A DNA stretch of 64,000 nucleotides from Lepidostoma basale (GCA_022606425.2 JAHDVF020000171.1:1-64000), one strand, 5' to 3'; shown: positions 39,535 to 49,140, counted from the stretch's first letter. A program made the numbers and translations. Notes: generated by a model not told the origin, from the sequence alone.

Positions 39535-39697
39535 CTAACTAACTAACCATCACGCTGTCTCTCTGAAAGAATGGACTGCCACACTTTAACCGATGCGACA
39601 CTCCATCCTTCTCTTTTCCCGCGGGAGACGCGGTGTGATGGGTTGCGAACTACATCGCCACCAATAGGCATCTCCCGCGCACACTTCGATCGTCCCA
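39535..39697 (-). mobile_element. N family, 3' part
   Basis: Complement of (GTTA)n, GTGATGG, part of the hairpin region (a deletion removed CTACCCC), then CCGATGCGACACTCC, CCGCGGGAGACGCGG, GGTTGCGAACTACATCGCC and 'caataggcatctcccgcgca'. It stops at CGATCGTCCC. Confidence 0.75.
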
Positions 39698-39869
39698 TCG
39701 ATGTTTTAGCTCATTTGGGAAAATCGAATGTCCAATCTTTGCGGAATGAGCAAAAAAAAATGTTTAGTTAAATTCCAAAAACAGAAACATACAGAAACAA
39801 ATTAAGACTGAAAAGTTTATATTCAACACAAAATATGTTGACACAGCGACTCCTAGACGGTGGAGGAGA

Positions 39870-40304
39870 ATCCTATATATAAATGATTTTTCTACTGGAA
39901 GCGTTAAAAACCTTCCAACCGATTTAAAATCAGCTTTCTACGCCAACAACAATCTAGAAAAAATTAAAAAGGAAGACCCCTTGAGCCACTCTGGCATATA
40001 TAAACTACAATTTGACGATTGTTCAGCATTTTATATCGGCAAATCACGAAATGTCAATATTCGAGTCAAAGAGCATCTCAAATTTCTTAAAACAAATTGA
40101 TTCTCTGAATTTGCTAATCACCTTACAGAGTCCGACCATTCGTTCAAATCCGGCGTTGAATCAATTTAAAAAAATGGTTTTGGCATTAGATTAAATAATT
40201 TAGAAGCCTTGGAGATTAAGAAAGTCATAAACAGCAACCAAAATATTAACAATAATCAAATTAATATATCGTTCAGCCCTATTCTTAGTTTGTTTCCAGG
40301 GTAA
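39870..40304 (+). pseudogene. Penelope-like element C-terminus with GIY-YIG endonuclease
   Basis: One reading frame with two in-frame stops (near 40098 and 40167). It encodes INDFSTGSVKNLPTDLK, then SHSGIYKLQFDDCSAFYIGK and RVKEHLKFLKTN, then after a stop FSEFANHLTESDHSFKSG, and after a second stop LNNLEALEIKKVINSNQ and SPILSLFPG. GIY...YIG with the following Arg and Glu-His, then 'FAxHL', is the layout of the GIY-YIG endonuclease of Penelope-like retroelements. The reverse transcriptase part is missing (5'-truncated). It lies inside the GH1 intron and is followed by a hammerhead-like motif at 40657. Confidence 0.85.
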
Positions 40305-40656
40305 CAAGTAAGGTATTTCATAAGCTGGTATTTCTTTCAATTTATTGTGACGCATGCATTAGTATTGATGTTTACCTAATACACCTAATTACATTTTAGA
40401 AATTTGCTATTTCAAAAAAATTTATTTGCTTATCCCTTCCTTTCTTTCTCCAACCCACACCACTCTGACTTCGCATTATTTGTATTTACTTGTACCTAAT
40501 TATTATACAAATTTGCATTTCCTAGAAAATTGCCACCCTCTCTCAAAGGTAAACATATTTTCGATTATCCCTTTCCCTCTTGCACCCCCTCGTCTAGTTT
40601 CGACACCGTTTATTTTTATTTTTTCATGTAAATTTTGTGTTTTTGGTTAGTTTTTA

Positions 40657-40702
40657 TACTGCCCTGATGAAGCTTGGGTGCGAGCCAAACTAGTTGGCAT
40701 CA
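40657..40702 (+). ncRNA. Hammerhead-like motif downstream of the Penelope-like element
   Basis: Stem I TGCC pairs with GGCA (4 bp, more beyond). The core CTGATGA is intact, then one extra A, a short stem II GCT..AGC, CAAA (G12 changed to C) and the palindrome ACTAGT as stem III, with T at position 17. One core change predicts loss of activity. Penelope-like elements are known to carry minimal hammerheads in their terminal repeats, which supports the call. Confidence 0.62.
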
Positions 40703-40769
40703 ATTATTATAACCATACCGTGGTTAAATACAAAAATTTTTAAATGTCTAACCCCAAAGTGAATGCCTT

Positions 40770-40905
40770 ATATGAAAATTTTGTTAAATTCCACTCATGG
40801 TTATGACTATGACCAGTTTCTGGTGACCAGAAGTTGACAGCCTGCCGAAAACGGACAAAGTCAGAAACATAAGTAGAATTCAACTAATTGTATATTTAAA
40901 ATATA
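40770..40905 (+). repeat. HH-c degenerate copy
   Basis: 'gaccagaagttgacagcctg' and CCGAAAACGGAC are a worn HH-c core. The outer sequence 'ttccactcatggttatgact' is on the left and 'aaacataagtagaattcaac' on the right, both typical HH-c arms. Confidence 0.5.
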
Positions 40906-41164
40906 AAAATAATAATTTCATTAATTGCTTAAAGTTTTGTGGCTCTGAGATAAAGAAGTGTGTTATTTATTATATTTATTTTTGTTTGAAGATGTATCTA
41001 ACTTTATTATAGCGATAAGTTGTCGTTGAAGAAACCAGATTTATTATGTTCAACACGTGATTTCGAATTATAAACGAATAAAAACTTTCATTTTCTTATT
41101 TAAACTTTAAAAGATTTCAAAATTGCAATATCACTCTCGTTTTTACCAGTAAACATCTTTATTC

Positions 41165-41600
41165 TTCTAAACTGATCCATCACGCTGGTGGGGTAGGCAG
41201 AGAAGATGGACTGCCATACAGCACTGTCCTGCCACACCTCTCTAAATTCATCTACATTCACACATCGTAACACGCACACTCGTCGATTTTTCGGCTTCGA
41301 ATGCCATGCTTTTCCTGGTATTCTAGGGCTTCTCTTTCTCACACTGCTGGTATACACATTTTTCTCTCGTCCATTCTTTCCATATATCCAAACCATCTCA
41401 GGGAGCCTTTTTTAATTTTACTTATGGTGCAATCATCTGCCTTACATTTCTTCCTTATTTCGTCGTTCGGTATTCTATCATATATCATTTTCCCGCATAT
41501 TCTTCTCAGTGATCTCGTTTCTACGACATTTATCTTACTTTCATACTTATTTTGCTAGCTCCAAGCTTCACTTTCATAATAAGGGTTGGCACTAGAACTC
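41165..41600 (-). mobile_element. LINE-A2 C-terminal copy
   Basis: The minus strand shows CQDSAVWQSIFSAYPTSVMD, RRVCVLRCVNVDEFREV, VYTSSVRKRSPRIPGKAWHS and the KGSLRWFGYMER region further right. The 3' end is truncated at GTGATGG, with no tail. Stops and shifts are present. Confidence 0.78.
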
Positions 41601-41639
41601 CATTATGTTCCATCTTTGCGTTGGTGGATACAGTTTTTA

Positions 41640-41852
41640 AATTTTGTTGAACCCCTCTTTATAAAGCATTACTATCATCTATCGTATTGATTCTCGTGAA
41701 ATGTGATATGTAGTTAATCTATCGCTATTTTATTGTCACGTGAATCCACACCAGACCAGAGACAGTATGGCAATTACACTGCCATCGCCAGGAATCGAAC
41801 CCGGAACCTTCGGTGTGGCAGTCAAAGCATTTACCACTCTGCGACGAAGGTC
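41640..41852 (-). mobile_element. SINE-1, alternative tail
   Basis: The minus-strand head GACCTTCGTCGCAGAGTGG and CCGGGTTCGATTCCTGG (B-box) is followed by the usual body. The tail is a worn form of the second SINE-1 3' end ('ataaagaggggttcaacaaa'), not the ACCTGTTGT tail. Confidence 0.82.
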
Positions 41853-41859
41853 GTCCAAA

Positions 41860-42255
41860 TATATTCCTAATTGCAGTCATGTTCTAGGACTTCATAAATT
41901 ATTATTGTTTTTATAATGCAATTTATGTTCATCATTTGGCAATCTCCTGCACAGACTGTGATGCAATTGAAATGAATTCATCGTTAAAACATTTAATAGT
42001 TATCGTACTATTATATTTTCCCTGGATATTGTGAGAATGTTTTATACACGTGTATTTGTTAAGAATAAATACATCGCCGTTTTGTAATTTGCACGATTAC
42101 TTTTTAAGTTAATGTAATTAAATGCCACGACAAATGAAGGTTTTGTAATTTCCTTATCTGTCGTTTGTAATTACGTTCACTTTTTAAATATGTAGTTAAC
42201 GAGAGTCAAAGAACTCAAAACTCGCGAGAGGAGCATTATTGGAAATTACATATAA
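41860..42255. other. No recognised feature
   Basis: AT-rich sequence; nothing supportable. Confidence 0.4.
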
Positions 42256-42261
42256 AATTGA

Positions 42262-42590
42262 TTTTTGTTTTGAATGTATACAAATACTTGTAGACAAATA
42301 CTGGATGTTACCCATTACGGGTCAATCATTAAGAATTAATTGTTTCTCAATAGAGACGAAGGTGTAAATTATTTGGAAACAGAATATGGTGGTCGAGGCG
42401 TTTACAGGACTTATGACCTGTCATTGGTTGGGTTAAGCGATCGCTTTATGTAATACAACATTCCCCATTCCGCCTTTTTACGACCACCACGTCTAGCAAT
42501 TATTTTTGAAAGATGTATATATGCTACTATGTTGAGAAACATTTCACATATTTTATCATATCGCCCACTATTGAAATCATATGTAAGCAA
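42262..42590 (-). mobile_element. T MITE with outer flank, right part missing
   Basis: The outer block 'atacaaatacttgtagacaa' and 'cccattacgggtcaatcatt' is followed by TTAA (42336-42339) and the terminal repeat TTGTTTCTCAATAGAGACGA. Then comes the T body in reverse to 'agatgtatatatgctactat'. Compare 60720-61267. Confidence 0.75.
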
Positions 42591-43120
42591 AACTAACTAA
42601 CTAACTAACTGACCATCACTCCGTCTCGCCAAAGGGGTAGGCAGAAAAAATGCACTGCCACACTTTTCTTTCCTGACATATTCCTCTCGTTTCCTCAACA
42701 TTCATACATCGTGTCATGCACGCGCGTCGATTTCTCTGACTCCTCACATGGCTCACATTCAATATTTGATTAATTAGTTCGTGCCACGTTTTCCTCGGTC
42801 TTCCTCTATTTCTGGTTCCATTTACATCGTTAACATATAATTTTTTTATCATTCTTTCTTCATTCATTCTTTCCATATGTCCAAACCAACTTAATGATCC
42901 TTTCATTATTTTGTTCATAACACCATCATTCGCACCGCATTCACTTCTTATATGTTCATTCGGCACTCACAGAGTATCCACACATTCGTGTAAGACATCT
43001 CATTTCTACTGCATTTATTCTACTTTCATCCTTCTTCTGCCAGTTCCATACTTCGCTTCCATACATAACGGTCGGTAGAAAAACACCATTGTGCACTGCC
43101 ATTCTAGATTTTTTGGATAG
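42590..43120 (-). mobile_element. LINE-A C-terminal copy, good
   Basis: On the minus strand an open frame from 42966 to the stop at 42616 encodes IRSECGANDGVMNKIMKGSL, SWFGHMERMNEERMIKKLYV, NRGRPRKTWHELINQILNVS, RNRRACMTRCMNVEETRGIC and the end YPFGETE. Upstream, with a small deletion, come RMCGYS and MAVHNGVFLPT. The (GTTA)n tail complement is at 42592-42610. Confidence 0.88.
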
Positions 43121-43140
43121 GTTTTTGTTTTTAAGAAGTT

Positions 43141-43200
43141 TAAAAAATTTGTTTCACGGGAAAGACATGTTTTGCCTTGCTAAGGCATTACCAAATGTCT
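43141..43200 (-). repeat. HH-a copy
   Basis: 43164-43195 on the minus strand: TTGGTAA, T, GCCTTAGCAAGGC (5-bp stem), AAAACATGTC. The outer arm is mostly lost. Confidence 0.55.
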
Positions 43201-43595
43201 AATGAATTGATAAGTGAAATAAAACTTTTAAAAATTAGATTATATTTTATAGGAAATATATATTAAGTACCAAATATGATTTGTGTACTATATATTCAAC
43301 AATTCACCAAATTGTTGTCACAATATCGTCTATTATTATTTAAATTTATTTATTGTACAAAAATCTAATTTCAATAACTCAAAATGCTTATTAGCTCGTT
43401 AGGATGATGATACTTACGTAAAATTATCATAGCACATTAAATAGTAAATTTATATATAAAGACTTTCACAAAACTGAAAAGTAGAAACATCACAAGCACC
43501 CACATACGATAATAACAAAACGCTGGATAACGAATTGCGAACTAAATAAATAAATCTGCAAACTAAAATAAATAAATAAAATCACATGTACATAC

Positions 43596-43639
43596 CTCCC
43601 CACCAGCATAATTCCAAATACAACTATTTTATGATTCAT
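43596..43639 (-). CDS. Exon 1 (start codon and signal peptide) of the GH1 gene
   Basis: The minus-strand start codon at 43639-43637 opens MNHKIVVFGIMLVG plus two bases of the next codon, followed by the donor GTATGT. The peptide has a Lys and then a hydrophobic run, as a signal peptide should, and continues after splicing with S-VVCHEQ in exon 2. The phase (two bases left over) matches exon 2 exactly. The 5' untranslated sequence to the right is short of obvious promoter elements: no clear TATA box was seen. The exon is only 44 bp, so the support comes from the matching phase, donor and peptide type. Confidence 0.75.
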
Positions 43640-43964
43640 CTTAAAGATTTAATTCACTGCACGTTAAAATAAAATTGTAAAGTCTGTGATCGCTATTTTT
43701 TTTAAACACGGATTCTAAAACAATGGTTTGACCCGGCGAAGAAAGGCGTCGCGGCGTCTGACAGACGAGCGCCTCTGTAACTGTGCTAAAGACCGCTTAA
43801 CATCAACTGTGAAGGTTTACCGTGAACTACCAGTTTTATTACCCGCGCCAGGCGCTACGTTCCAAAGCACAGTCAACTTTTGCATCTTGCATATTTTATC
43901 GCGTATCAAGACATTATGATTATTATTATTATTTAAAAAAAATAGTGTTGTTATTTGAAATTTC

Positions 43965-44130
43965 GGTGTAGAAGTTCATTGTAAGTAACGAAAATAAAAA
44001 AATGTTGTTGAAAAATATTTTTTTATGTATATTTAGTTCAAATAGACCAGAAGATGACAGAAAGCTGCCGAAACCGGTCGAAAACACAAACATAAGTGGA
44101 TTTTAACTTAATATATATTTTAAAAAGATT
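43965..44130 (+). repeat. HH-c copy, full unit
   Basis: Left arm 'gaaatttcggtgtagaagtt', core at 44048-44080 (CAGAAGA, T, GACAG..CTGCC with loop AAAG, GAAACCGGTC), right arm 'cataagtggattttaactta'. Same boundaries as 52921-53110. Confidence 0.65.
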
Positions 44131-44214
44131 TTTTACATTTTATTTTACTGTAATTTTTTATATTATTACTATTATTAACGGTTTAAATAAAAACTCTGTT
44201 TTGTATATCTATTG

Positions 44215-44335
44215 ATTGTCAGGAAGGCCGCCAAAGGGATGGAGAGAGGAATGGACATCATCATCCCAGGACAGCCCACCGTCACAAACAGGTCATACAA
44301 CCTAAACTGAAAGGAAGAAGAAGAAGAATAAGAAG
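44215..44335 (+). mobile_element. LINE-C 3' end
   Basis: 'gaaggccgccaaagggatgg' (GRPPKGW), 'catcatcatcccaggacagc', 'cgtcacaaacaggtcataca', 'acctaaact' and a GAAGAAGAAGAATAA tail match 24720-24840. Confidence 0.72.
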
Positions 44336-44364
44336 TTATGAATATCAAAATTTATAATAATTTG

Positions 44365-44402
44365 TCGTGACAGCTATTTCGCTAACCGATGTTAGCATTG
44401 CC
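44365..44402 (-). repeat. HH-d truncated copy
   Basis: The minus strand keeps stem II GCTAAC..GTTAGC (6 bp) and GAAATAGCTGTCACG. The CUGAUGA box is lost where the (TTA)n tail of the neighbouring SINE begins. Confidence 0.5.
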
Positions 44403-44404
44403 AT

Positions 44405-44455
44405 TACTATTATTATGCATATTATATATATTATTATTATTATTATTATTATTAC

Positions 44456-44506
<51 letters not shown>

Positions 44507-44700
44507 TACTACTATTATTATTATTATTATTTTATTGAATCGATCTGTACATCATTACAGCGCGAGCCAAATCGACGTAAGCGGTATAGTTATCATATTG
44601 ATTTTGATGACATGTGATGGGTAGCTAATCTATCATCATTTTATTGTCACGTGAATCGCCACCAAACTGACAGTGTGACAAGCACACTGCCACGCCACTC
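44405..44700 (-). mobile_element. SINE-1 with long (TAA)n tail
   Basis: On the plus strand a run of about 130 bases of TTA triplets is followed by ATTGAATCGATCTGTACATC, 'gcgagccaaatcgacgtaag', 'gtagctaatctatcatcatt', GTCACGTGAAT and CAGTGTGACAAGCACACTGC. So it is a minus SINE-1 with the second tail type, 5'-truncated in the B-box region. Confidence 0.82.
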
Positions 44701-44931
44701 GGATACGAAAGTCGTATGCGTCGGAAAGTCACTACGCAATTCGATAATTGAACGCTTAGACAACGCCTGTTCAAACATCACGTGCAATAAATGCATCAAA
44801 ACTAATGTCTATTATTGATAACACGTATGTGGTTAGTTAATTTAGATAATGTTATACATACAAAAATAAATATTTACTTATTTATTTCACGTACTAACTA
44901 ATTTATATTTTAAACATATTGTATAATATAC

Positions 44932-45035
44932 CGCGTCTCCCGCGGGGGCAAAAAAAGAAGGATGGAGCGCCTTATCGGTTAAAGTGTGACAATCCTTTCT
45001 GCCTATCCTTTTAGGGAGACGGCGTGATGGTAAGT
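44932..45035 (+). mobile_element. N family 3' end
   Basis: CCGCGTCTCCCGCGGGGGC, 'agaaggatggagcgcc', CGGTTAAAGTGTGAC, then the LINE-A type 3' end and GTGATGGTAAGTTAG. 5'-truncated. Confidence 0.75.
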
Positions 45036-45044
45036 TAGTTTTTT

Positions 45045-45350
45045 TTTCAATATAGGACCCCTGAGGTGGTTTGAACTAATGAAACGAACGGATGAGAGAA
45101 GAATGATTTAAATGTTGTACACAAGCAGTGTGACAGGAAAAAGAAGCTCTGGACGACCAAGGAAAGCACGGCATGACCAAATTTATCAAATACTAATAGG
45201 CGGTCACATTTGAAGTCGGAAGAATCGACGAGCATGCATGTTACGATGTATGAATGTAGGTGAAGCTCGAGAGGTATGTAAGAGCTGACCAGTACGGCGG
45301 TCCATCCTATTTGCCTACCCCTTAGTTAGTTAGTTAGTTAGTTTGTCAGT
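45045..45350 (+). mobile_element. LINE-A2 3' end
   Basis: 'ggacccctgaggtggtttga', ERMDERRMI with a stop, LYTSSVTGKRSSGRPRKARH with one shift, RRACMLRCMNVGEAREV, then TGCCTACCCCTTAGTTAG: the hairpin's right half and GTGATGG are deleted and the tail starts directly. The tail is GTTAGTTAGTTAGTTAG. Confidence 0.8.
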
Positions 45351-45419
45351 TAGTTATATTCATTTGTTTATTGTAAGTGAATTAAATATTTCTTATATTT
45401 TGTAATATTTACTTTCGCT

Positions 45420-45970
45420 GTCTATAAATTGGAATATTACACCGAAGAAAGATGAGAATCATTCGAAATATGTCAGTGAAAACGTGTGTGTGTTATTTAT
45501 TCAATATTTAAATGGTAAACTGAAGATTTATAGTAAACGAACTTATTCTTATGCACTATTAACATTAAACAATTTGAAAGCCTTTTCATATTAGTCTACA
45601 ATTAAAAAAAATGTATATTTAAAAACAATAATCACCTTTTGATTTCAATTAATTTAATTTAATAATTGAAGGATAAGGCGTTTACGCCGAAGAATGATTT
45701 GAATCATTCGAAATATGTCAGTGAAAAGTTGTGTTTTTTTTATATTATATATTTAAATGGTTAACTGAAGATTTATAGTAAACGAACTTATTTATATGCA
45801 CTACATTGTGGAATTCCATTGTAATTTGGAATAGAATGCACAACACTGTTTTTATTTCACTATTATTCATTAAATATTTTTATTGATTAAAAATATCAAA
45901 CACAACATGTTTCGGAGATGACCTTCAACTTCAGGAGTTAGTATATTGTATAATTGACAGTTAAAGTGGA
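45420..45970. repeat. Three degenerate HH-like motifs
   Basis: Two direct copies at 45440-45470 and 45690-45722 read CCGAAGA, stem AATGAT..ATCATT (second copy perfect), CGAAATATGTCAG, with similar sequence after them ('ttaactgaagatttatagta'). A third, on the minus strand at 45903-45933, reads CTGAAGT, GAAGG..CTCC, GAAACATGTT. None keeps the core. Confidence 0.45.
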
Positions 45971-45999
45971 ATAAAAACATTATTGTTCATTCTATTCCA

Positions 46000-46730
46000 A
46001 ATTCAATTAGATTAATATTTTATTCTATTTTATTTTAAATTCAGAGATTGTATTAAAAATACACTGGCGCCATCTATGAATAAATATAACAAAAATAGCT
46101 CTTGTTCATTTACGTCGGAGAAGCCTTCAAAAGATTTTTTTTTACTTTTGTCACTTCTAATTCAATTGTCTTGTAGGTATATTTTAATTAAATTGTCTTA
46201 TGCGTTTTCAATTAAATTGTCTCATGGTGATATTTTCATTAAATGTTCTCGTGGATTTATTTTAATTAAATTGTCTTATGGGTATATTTACATTAAATTG
46301 TCTTATATACATACATTAGATTCTTTCAACTACTCCACTTTCTTTCAACTGTAGCATTGTATTTAGATTTTCATAAACATTGCGTGCACCGAGCTAATGA
46401 AAAGAAAATTAATTGATTCATATGAAATAAGATTTCATCTCCGAGAAGGCATTTGATTGAGATCTTACCATGGCATGCTAGAAGATAAATTATATTTTCA
46501 TCAATTTACAAGGTTAATTTGCAATTGTGAATAATTCAAGATTATTTTAAAACATATGTTTTTTCATTTTTTATATTTAATTGACTAATTTTGAAACCTT
46601 TCAAAATTTTCCGATTTATTTAGATTCATAAAAAAGATTTTTTTATACAAGTAATACATACATTGAATTAGTGAACTATTTACTCCATTTATATCCTCTC
46701 CATTACCGAGTCTACCTCTCTATACCGTAT
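46000..46730. other. No supported gene; ATT-rich internal repeats at 46130-46320
   Basis: At 46155-46300 the phrase 'aattaaattgtcttatg' recurs about five times at spacing of 30-40 bases, giving a repetitive frame without known similarity. Otherwise AT-rich. Confidence 0.45.
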
Positions 46731-46734
46731 CTAA

Positions 46735-46900
46735 GGTTCCGGGTTCGATTCCTGGCGAGGGCAGTGTGATTGTCACTGCCTTTGGTCCGGTGTAGAATTC
46801 ACGTGACAATAAAATGGCGATAGATTAGCTACCTGTCAGATGTCACGAGAATCACTATGGTAGCTATAATACCCCATTACATCGATTTGGCTCATGCTGC
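46735..46900 (+). mobile_element. SINE-1, 5'-altered
   Basis: GGTTCCGGGTTCGATTCCTG (B-box), CAGTGTGATTGTCACTGCC, GTGACAATAAAATGGCGATA, then the second tail type ('catcgatttggctcatgctg'). The A-box part is replaced by unrelated sequence. Confidence 0.8.
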
Positions 46901-46904
46901 TCAT

Positions 46905-47400
46905 GCTTTAATATAAATTTGTCCACTGGGATTTCGAACCTCCCAAAAGAAGTAATCTCGGGAAACCCCGACGAGGAAATCCGACACATTATAAAAAGGG
47001 TGCGTGCGTATTGCCCCAGACGCCAAACTGCATCATTAGAAGTGGGTATTAATAGACAATAATATATCAAAACACGTGACGTCACTGAGGTACAGTAACG
47101 AGCATAATAAGCGATAAATACCCGCACCAATAACAACTAGGTAACAGAGCAACCAACTCATTTATATGTGAGGATTTCCATAGTGACTTATCCGATATTA
47201 AGTTATGAACGCCCTCGAACATGAGATTCCGTTTACGTAAGGCATAAAAAAACGCGTTTAATTGTTAATTTTGTATTTTTAGTGAATCACATCTCTTGGT
47301 GGCGCTGAAGAAGGTAAATATCATAGATTATTTGAATTGTTATGTCATTAAAATGCAATATGTTTATAAAACAAAACCAAACTGTATATTCAATAAGTAT
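46905..47400. other. No recognised feature
   Basis: 46905-47160 has balanced composition and a 90-codon minus-strand frame without similarity I recognise; no splice-site pattern supports it. Confidence 0.4.
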
Positions 47401-47404
47401 ACCA

Positions 47405-47489
47405 AATTTAACAACATTTTGAATGTATACAAATACTTGTAGACGATTACTGGATTTTACCATTGCGGGTTATCATTTTCAAGGATTAA
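47405..47489. repeat. Outer block of T elements
   Basis: 'aatgtatacaaatacttgta', 'ctggattttaccattgcggg', then TTAA at 47486-47489. The same block (or its complement) borders T copies at 25455-25510, 42262-42335 and 61195-61267. Confidence 0.65.
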
Positions 47490-47615
47490 TTGTATCTCAA
47501 TACAGACGAAGACTAACCTAACCTAACCCAACCAATGACAGGTCATAAGTCCTGTAAGCACCTCGACTACCAGATTATGTTCCCAATTTGCACCTTCGTC
47601 TCTATTGAGATACAA
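47490..47615. mobile_element. T MITE, short internal-deletion form
   Basis: 126 bp with terminal repeats TTGTATCTCAATACAGACGA and TCGTCTCTATTGAGATACAA, flanked by TTAA on the left and TAAA on the right. Only about 80 bp of the T body remains ('ccaatgacaggtcataagtc'). Confidence 0.8.
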
Positions 47616-47629
47616 TAAATTTATTATTA

Positions 47630-47722
47630 ATTTGTTGAATCGCTCTTTACATCGTTACACCGCGAGCCAAATCGATGTAAAGAGTATAGCTATCATATTG
47701 ATTCTCATGACTTGTGATAGGT
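47630..47722 (-). mobile_element. SINE-1 tail fragment
   Basis: Only the second tail type: CTCTTTACATCG and CGATGTAAAGAG form a perfect 12-bp hairpin (47643-47684), then 'gatagctatactctt' on the minus strand, and 'catgacttgtgataggtag'. Confidence 0.75.
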
Positions 47723-47731
47723 AGTATATTC

Positions 47732-47850
47732 GTTTATGTCTTGGAGTATGCGAACATCGGAGAGATTCAAATTGATGCTTTCGAGATGTGGTGCTGGCGA
47801 CGAATGCTGCGTATACCCTGGACGGCAAGAAGAACAAACCAGTCAATCAT
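47732..47850 (+). mobile_element. RTE/BovB-like LINE fragment
   Basis: Encodes QIDAFEMWCWRRMLRIPWTA followed by RRTNQSIID. This is the well-known C-terminal segment of RTE-type LINEs. Only about 40 codons remain, so the family within RTE is uncertain. Confidence 0.65.
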
Positions 47851-47899
47851 TGATATTAGATTTTTTATGTTTATAATACATTAGATTTACTATGAGGAC

Positions 47900-48115
47900 T
47901 CAAATGACTGTAATTGTGACGGTGGGATATACCCTGCTGGTAGGTACGTACCTTTAAAATGCCGTAAAACACGTACTTGCATTACAACACAAAGAAAGTA
48001 AGCAAGTCCGACTCCCTTGCGTTGTAGAGTGGTCCTCGTAATCCCGCGAGTTCCGGGAAATCCCACGACAGGGAGAGGGCTAATGGCGTATCTTCGGGAA
48101 TACAAAACCGAAACC
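47900..48115 (+). repeat. R family, diverged copy
   Basis: Shows the R order: 'ggtgggatataccctgctgg', 'aaaatgccgtaaaacacgta', 'aagtccgactcccttgcgtt', 'agggagagggctaatggcgt'. It aligns loosely with 48428-48665 and 49785-50020. Confidence 0.5.
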
Positions 48116-48127
48116 CTAAAAGAAGGT

Positions 48128-49022
48128 AGCTAACTTATTAACTATCACACCGTCTCCCCGAAAGGTTAGGCAGAAAGAATGGACTGCTACACTTTAACCG
48201 ATGGGGTATTCCATCCTTCTCTTTTCGCCCCCGCGAGAGACGCGGTGTGATGGGTTGCTAACCTCATCGCCATCAATAGGCATCTCCCCCGCACACTTCG
48301 ATCATCCAACGTCCACAAAATAAATCTAAAAAATATATATAAAATACAATGATATGAAATAAAATAACAAAATGAAAATAATTTAACACATAATGTTCTT
48401 TAGATGGGGGTTTGAATGGATGGTTAGGGCCGTGTGGGGACATACCGTGCTGGAAGGTATGTGTACCAGTAAATGCCATGAAACGCCATAGTTGCATAAC
48501 ATCAGCAACACTACCATCTAGTCCGACTCTCTGACGTCCACGTGTGATCTTTATGATCCCGCAAACCCTGAGTGTGGCATATTGGACGTACTCGAATGTT
48601 GATGTTCCACAGCTAACCGTGAGAGGGCGAATGGTGATTTTCAGCGCCACAAAACCGGTCACCCCCAGCTAAGGGAAGGAACACCCCTACAGAAAACCCC
48701 TGGTCCTCCTAGTAAGGGGGTTGCGTTAGGCCAACAACCTAACCTCGTAAAACAACCAAGGTTATGAACTTTTCAACCAATTCGTTTCTTGGAGGAGGCT
48801 GGGACTCACCGAGGGTTGTAGCGCCGAGAAAAAAAGTTATTTTAGATGGTGCACATGTTGTCAGCTGGACGCCGGACTTTTAAGTTTATTTAATTTATAA
48901 ATCACGTATCCACCGTTTTTATAAATTAACTGTAATTAGCACTTCAAATCCAACACTAGCAAGAACTTAAAAATATTATTGAAGAAATTATTCAAATTGT
49001 CGTTGGAACAAATGAAAAATAT
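48128..49022 (-). mobile_element. N family copy interrupted by R
   Basis: The left part 48128-48407 (complement of the LINE-A-type end, CCGATGGGGTATTCC, 'caataggcatctcccccgca', 'ataaatctaaaa') and the right part 48841-49022 ('tttagatggtgcacatgttg', 'cacgtatccaccg', 'gaaattattcaaattgtcgt') make one N copy split by the R insertion. Confidence 0.78.
48408..48840 (+). mobile_element. R family element, inserted in N
   Basis: About 433 bp between two copies of TTTAGATGG (48399-48407 and 48841-48849). Starts 'ggtttgaatggatggttagg', ends 'gggttgtagcgccgagaaaa' plus an A-rich run. No tRNA-like head and no convincing frame, so it is either a long SINE or a 5'-truncated LINE. Confidence 0.68.
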
Positions 49023-49084
49023 ACAAAAAAATCCCTGGAGGCCACTCCATTAACACTTCTCAGGAAACCTGTAGGAAGAAAGTA

Positions 49085-49140
49085 TTCACTACAGTGATGG
49101 TGTACGTTGGGGGGACCTGACACAGGACTATAAGAAGAAT
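49085..49140 (+). mobile_element. LINE-B-like 3' end
   Basis: 'gtacgttggggggacctgac' followed by 'actataagaagaa': the last 50 bases of a LINE-B-type element with a GAA end. Confidence 0.55.

Noticed and set aside
44400..44535. CRISPR-like or telomeric array
   Set aside because: Plain TTA triplets are a microsatellite, and the GTTA runs elsewhere are LINE tails, not the insect telomere repeat TTAGG.
44367..44624. 85-codon Ile-rich frame
   Set aside because: It is read through the (TTA)n tail of a SINE-1 copy.
46864..47136. 90-codon minus-strand frame as a gene
   Set aside because: No similarity recognised, no splice pattern or start context, and the first part overlaps SINE-1 tail sequence.
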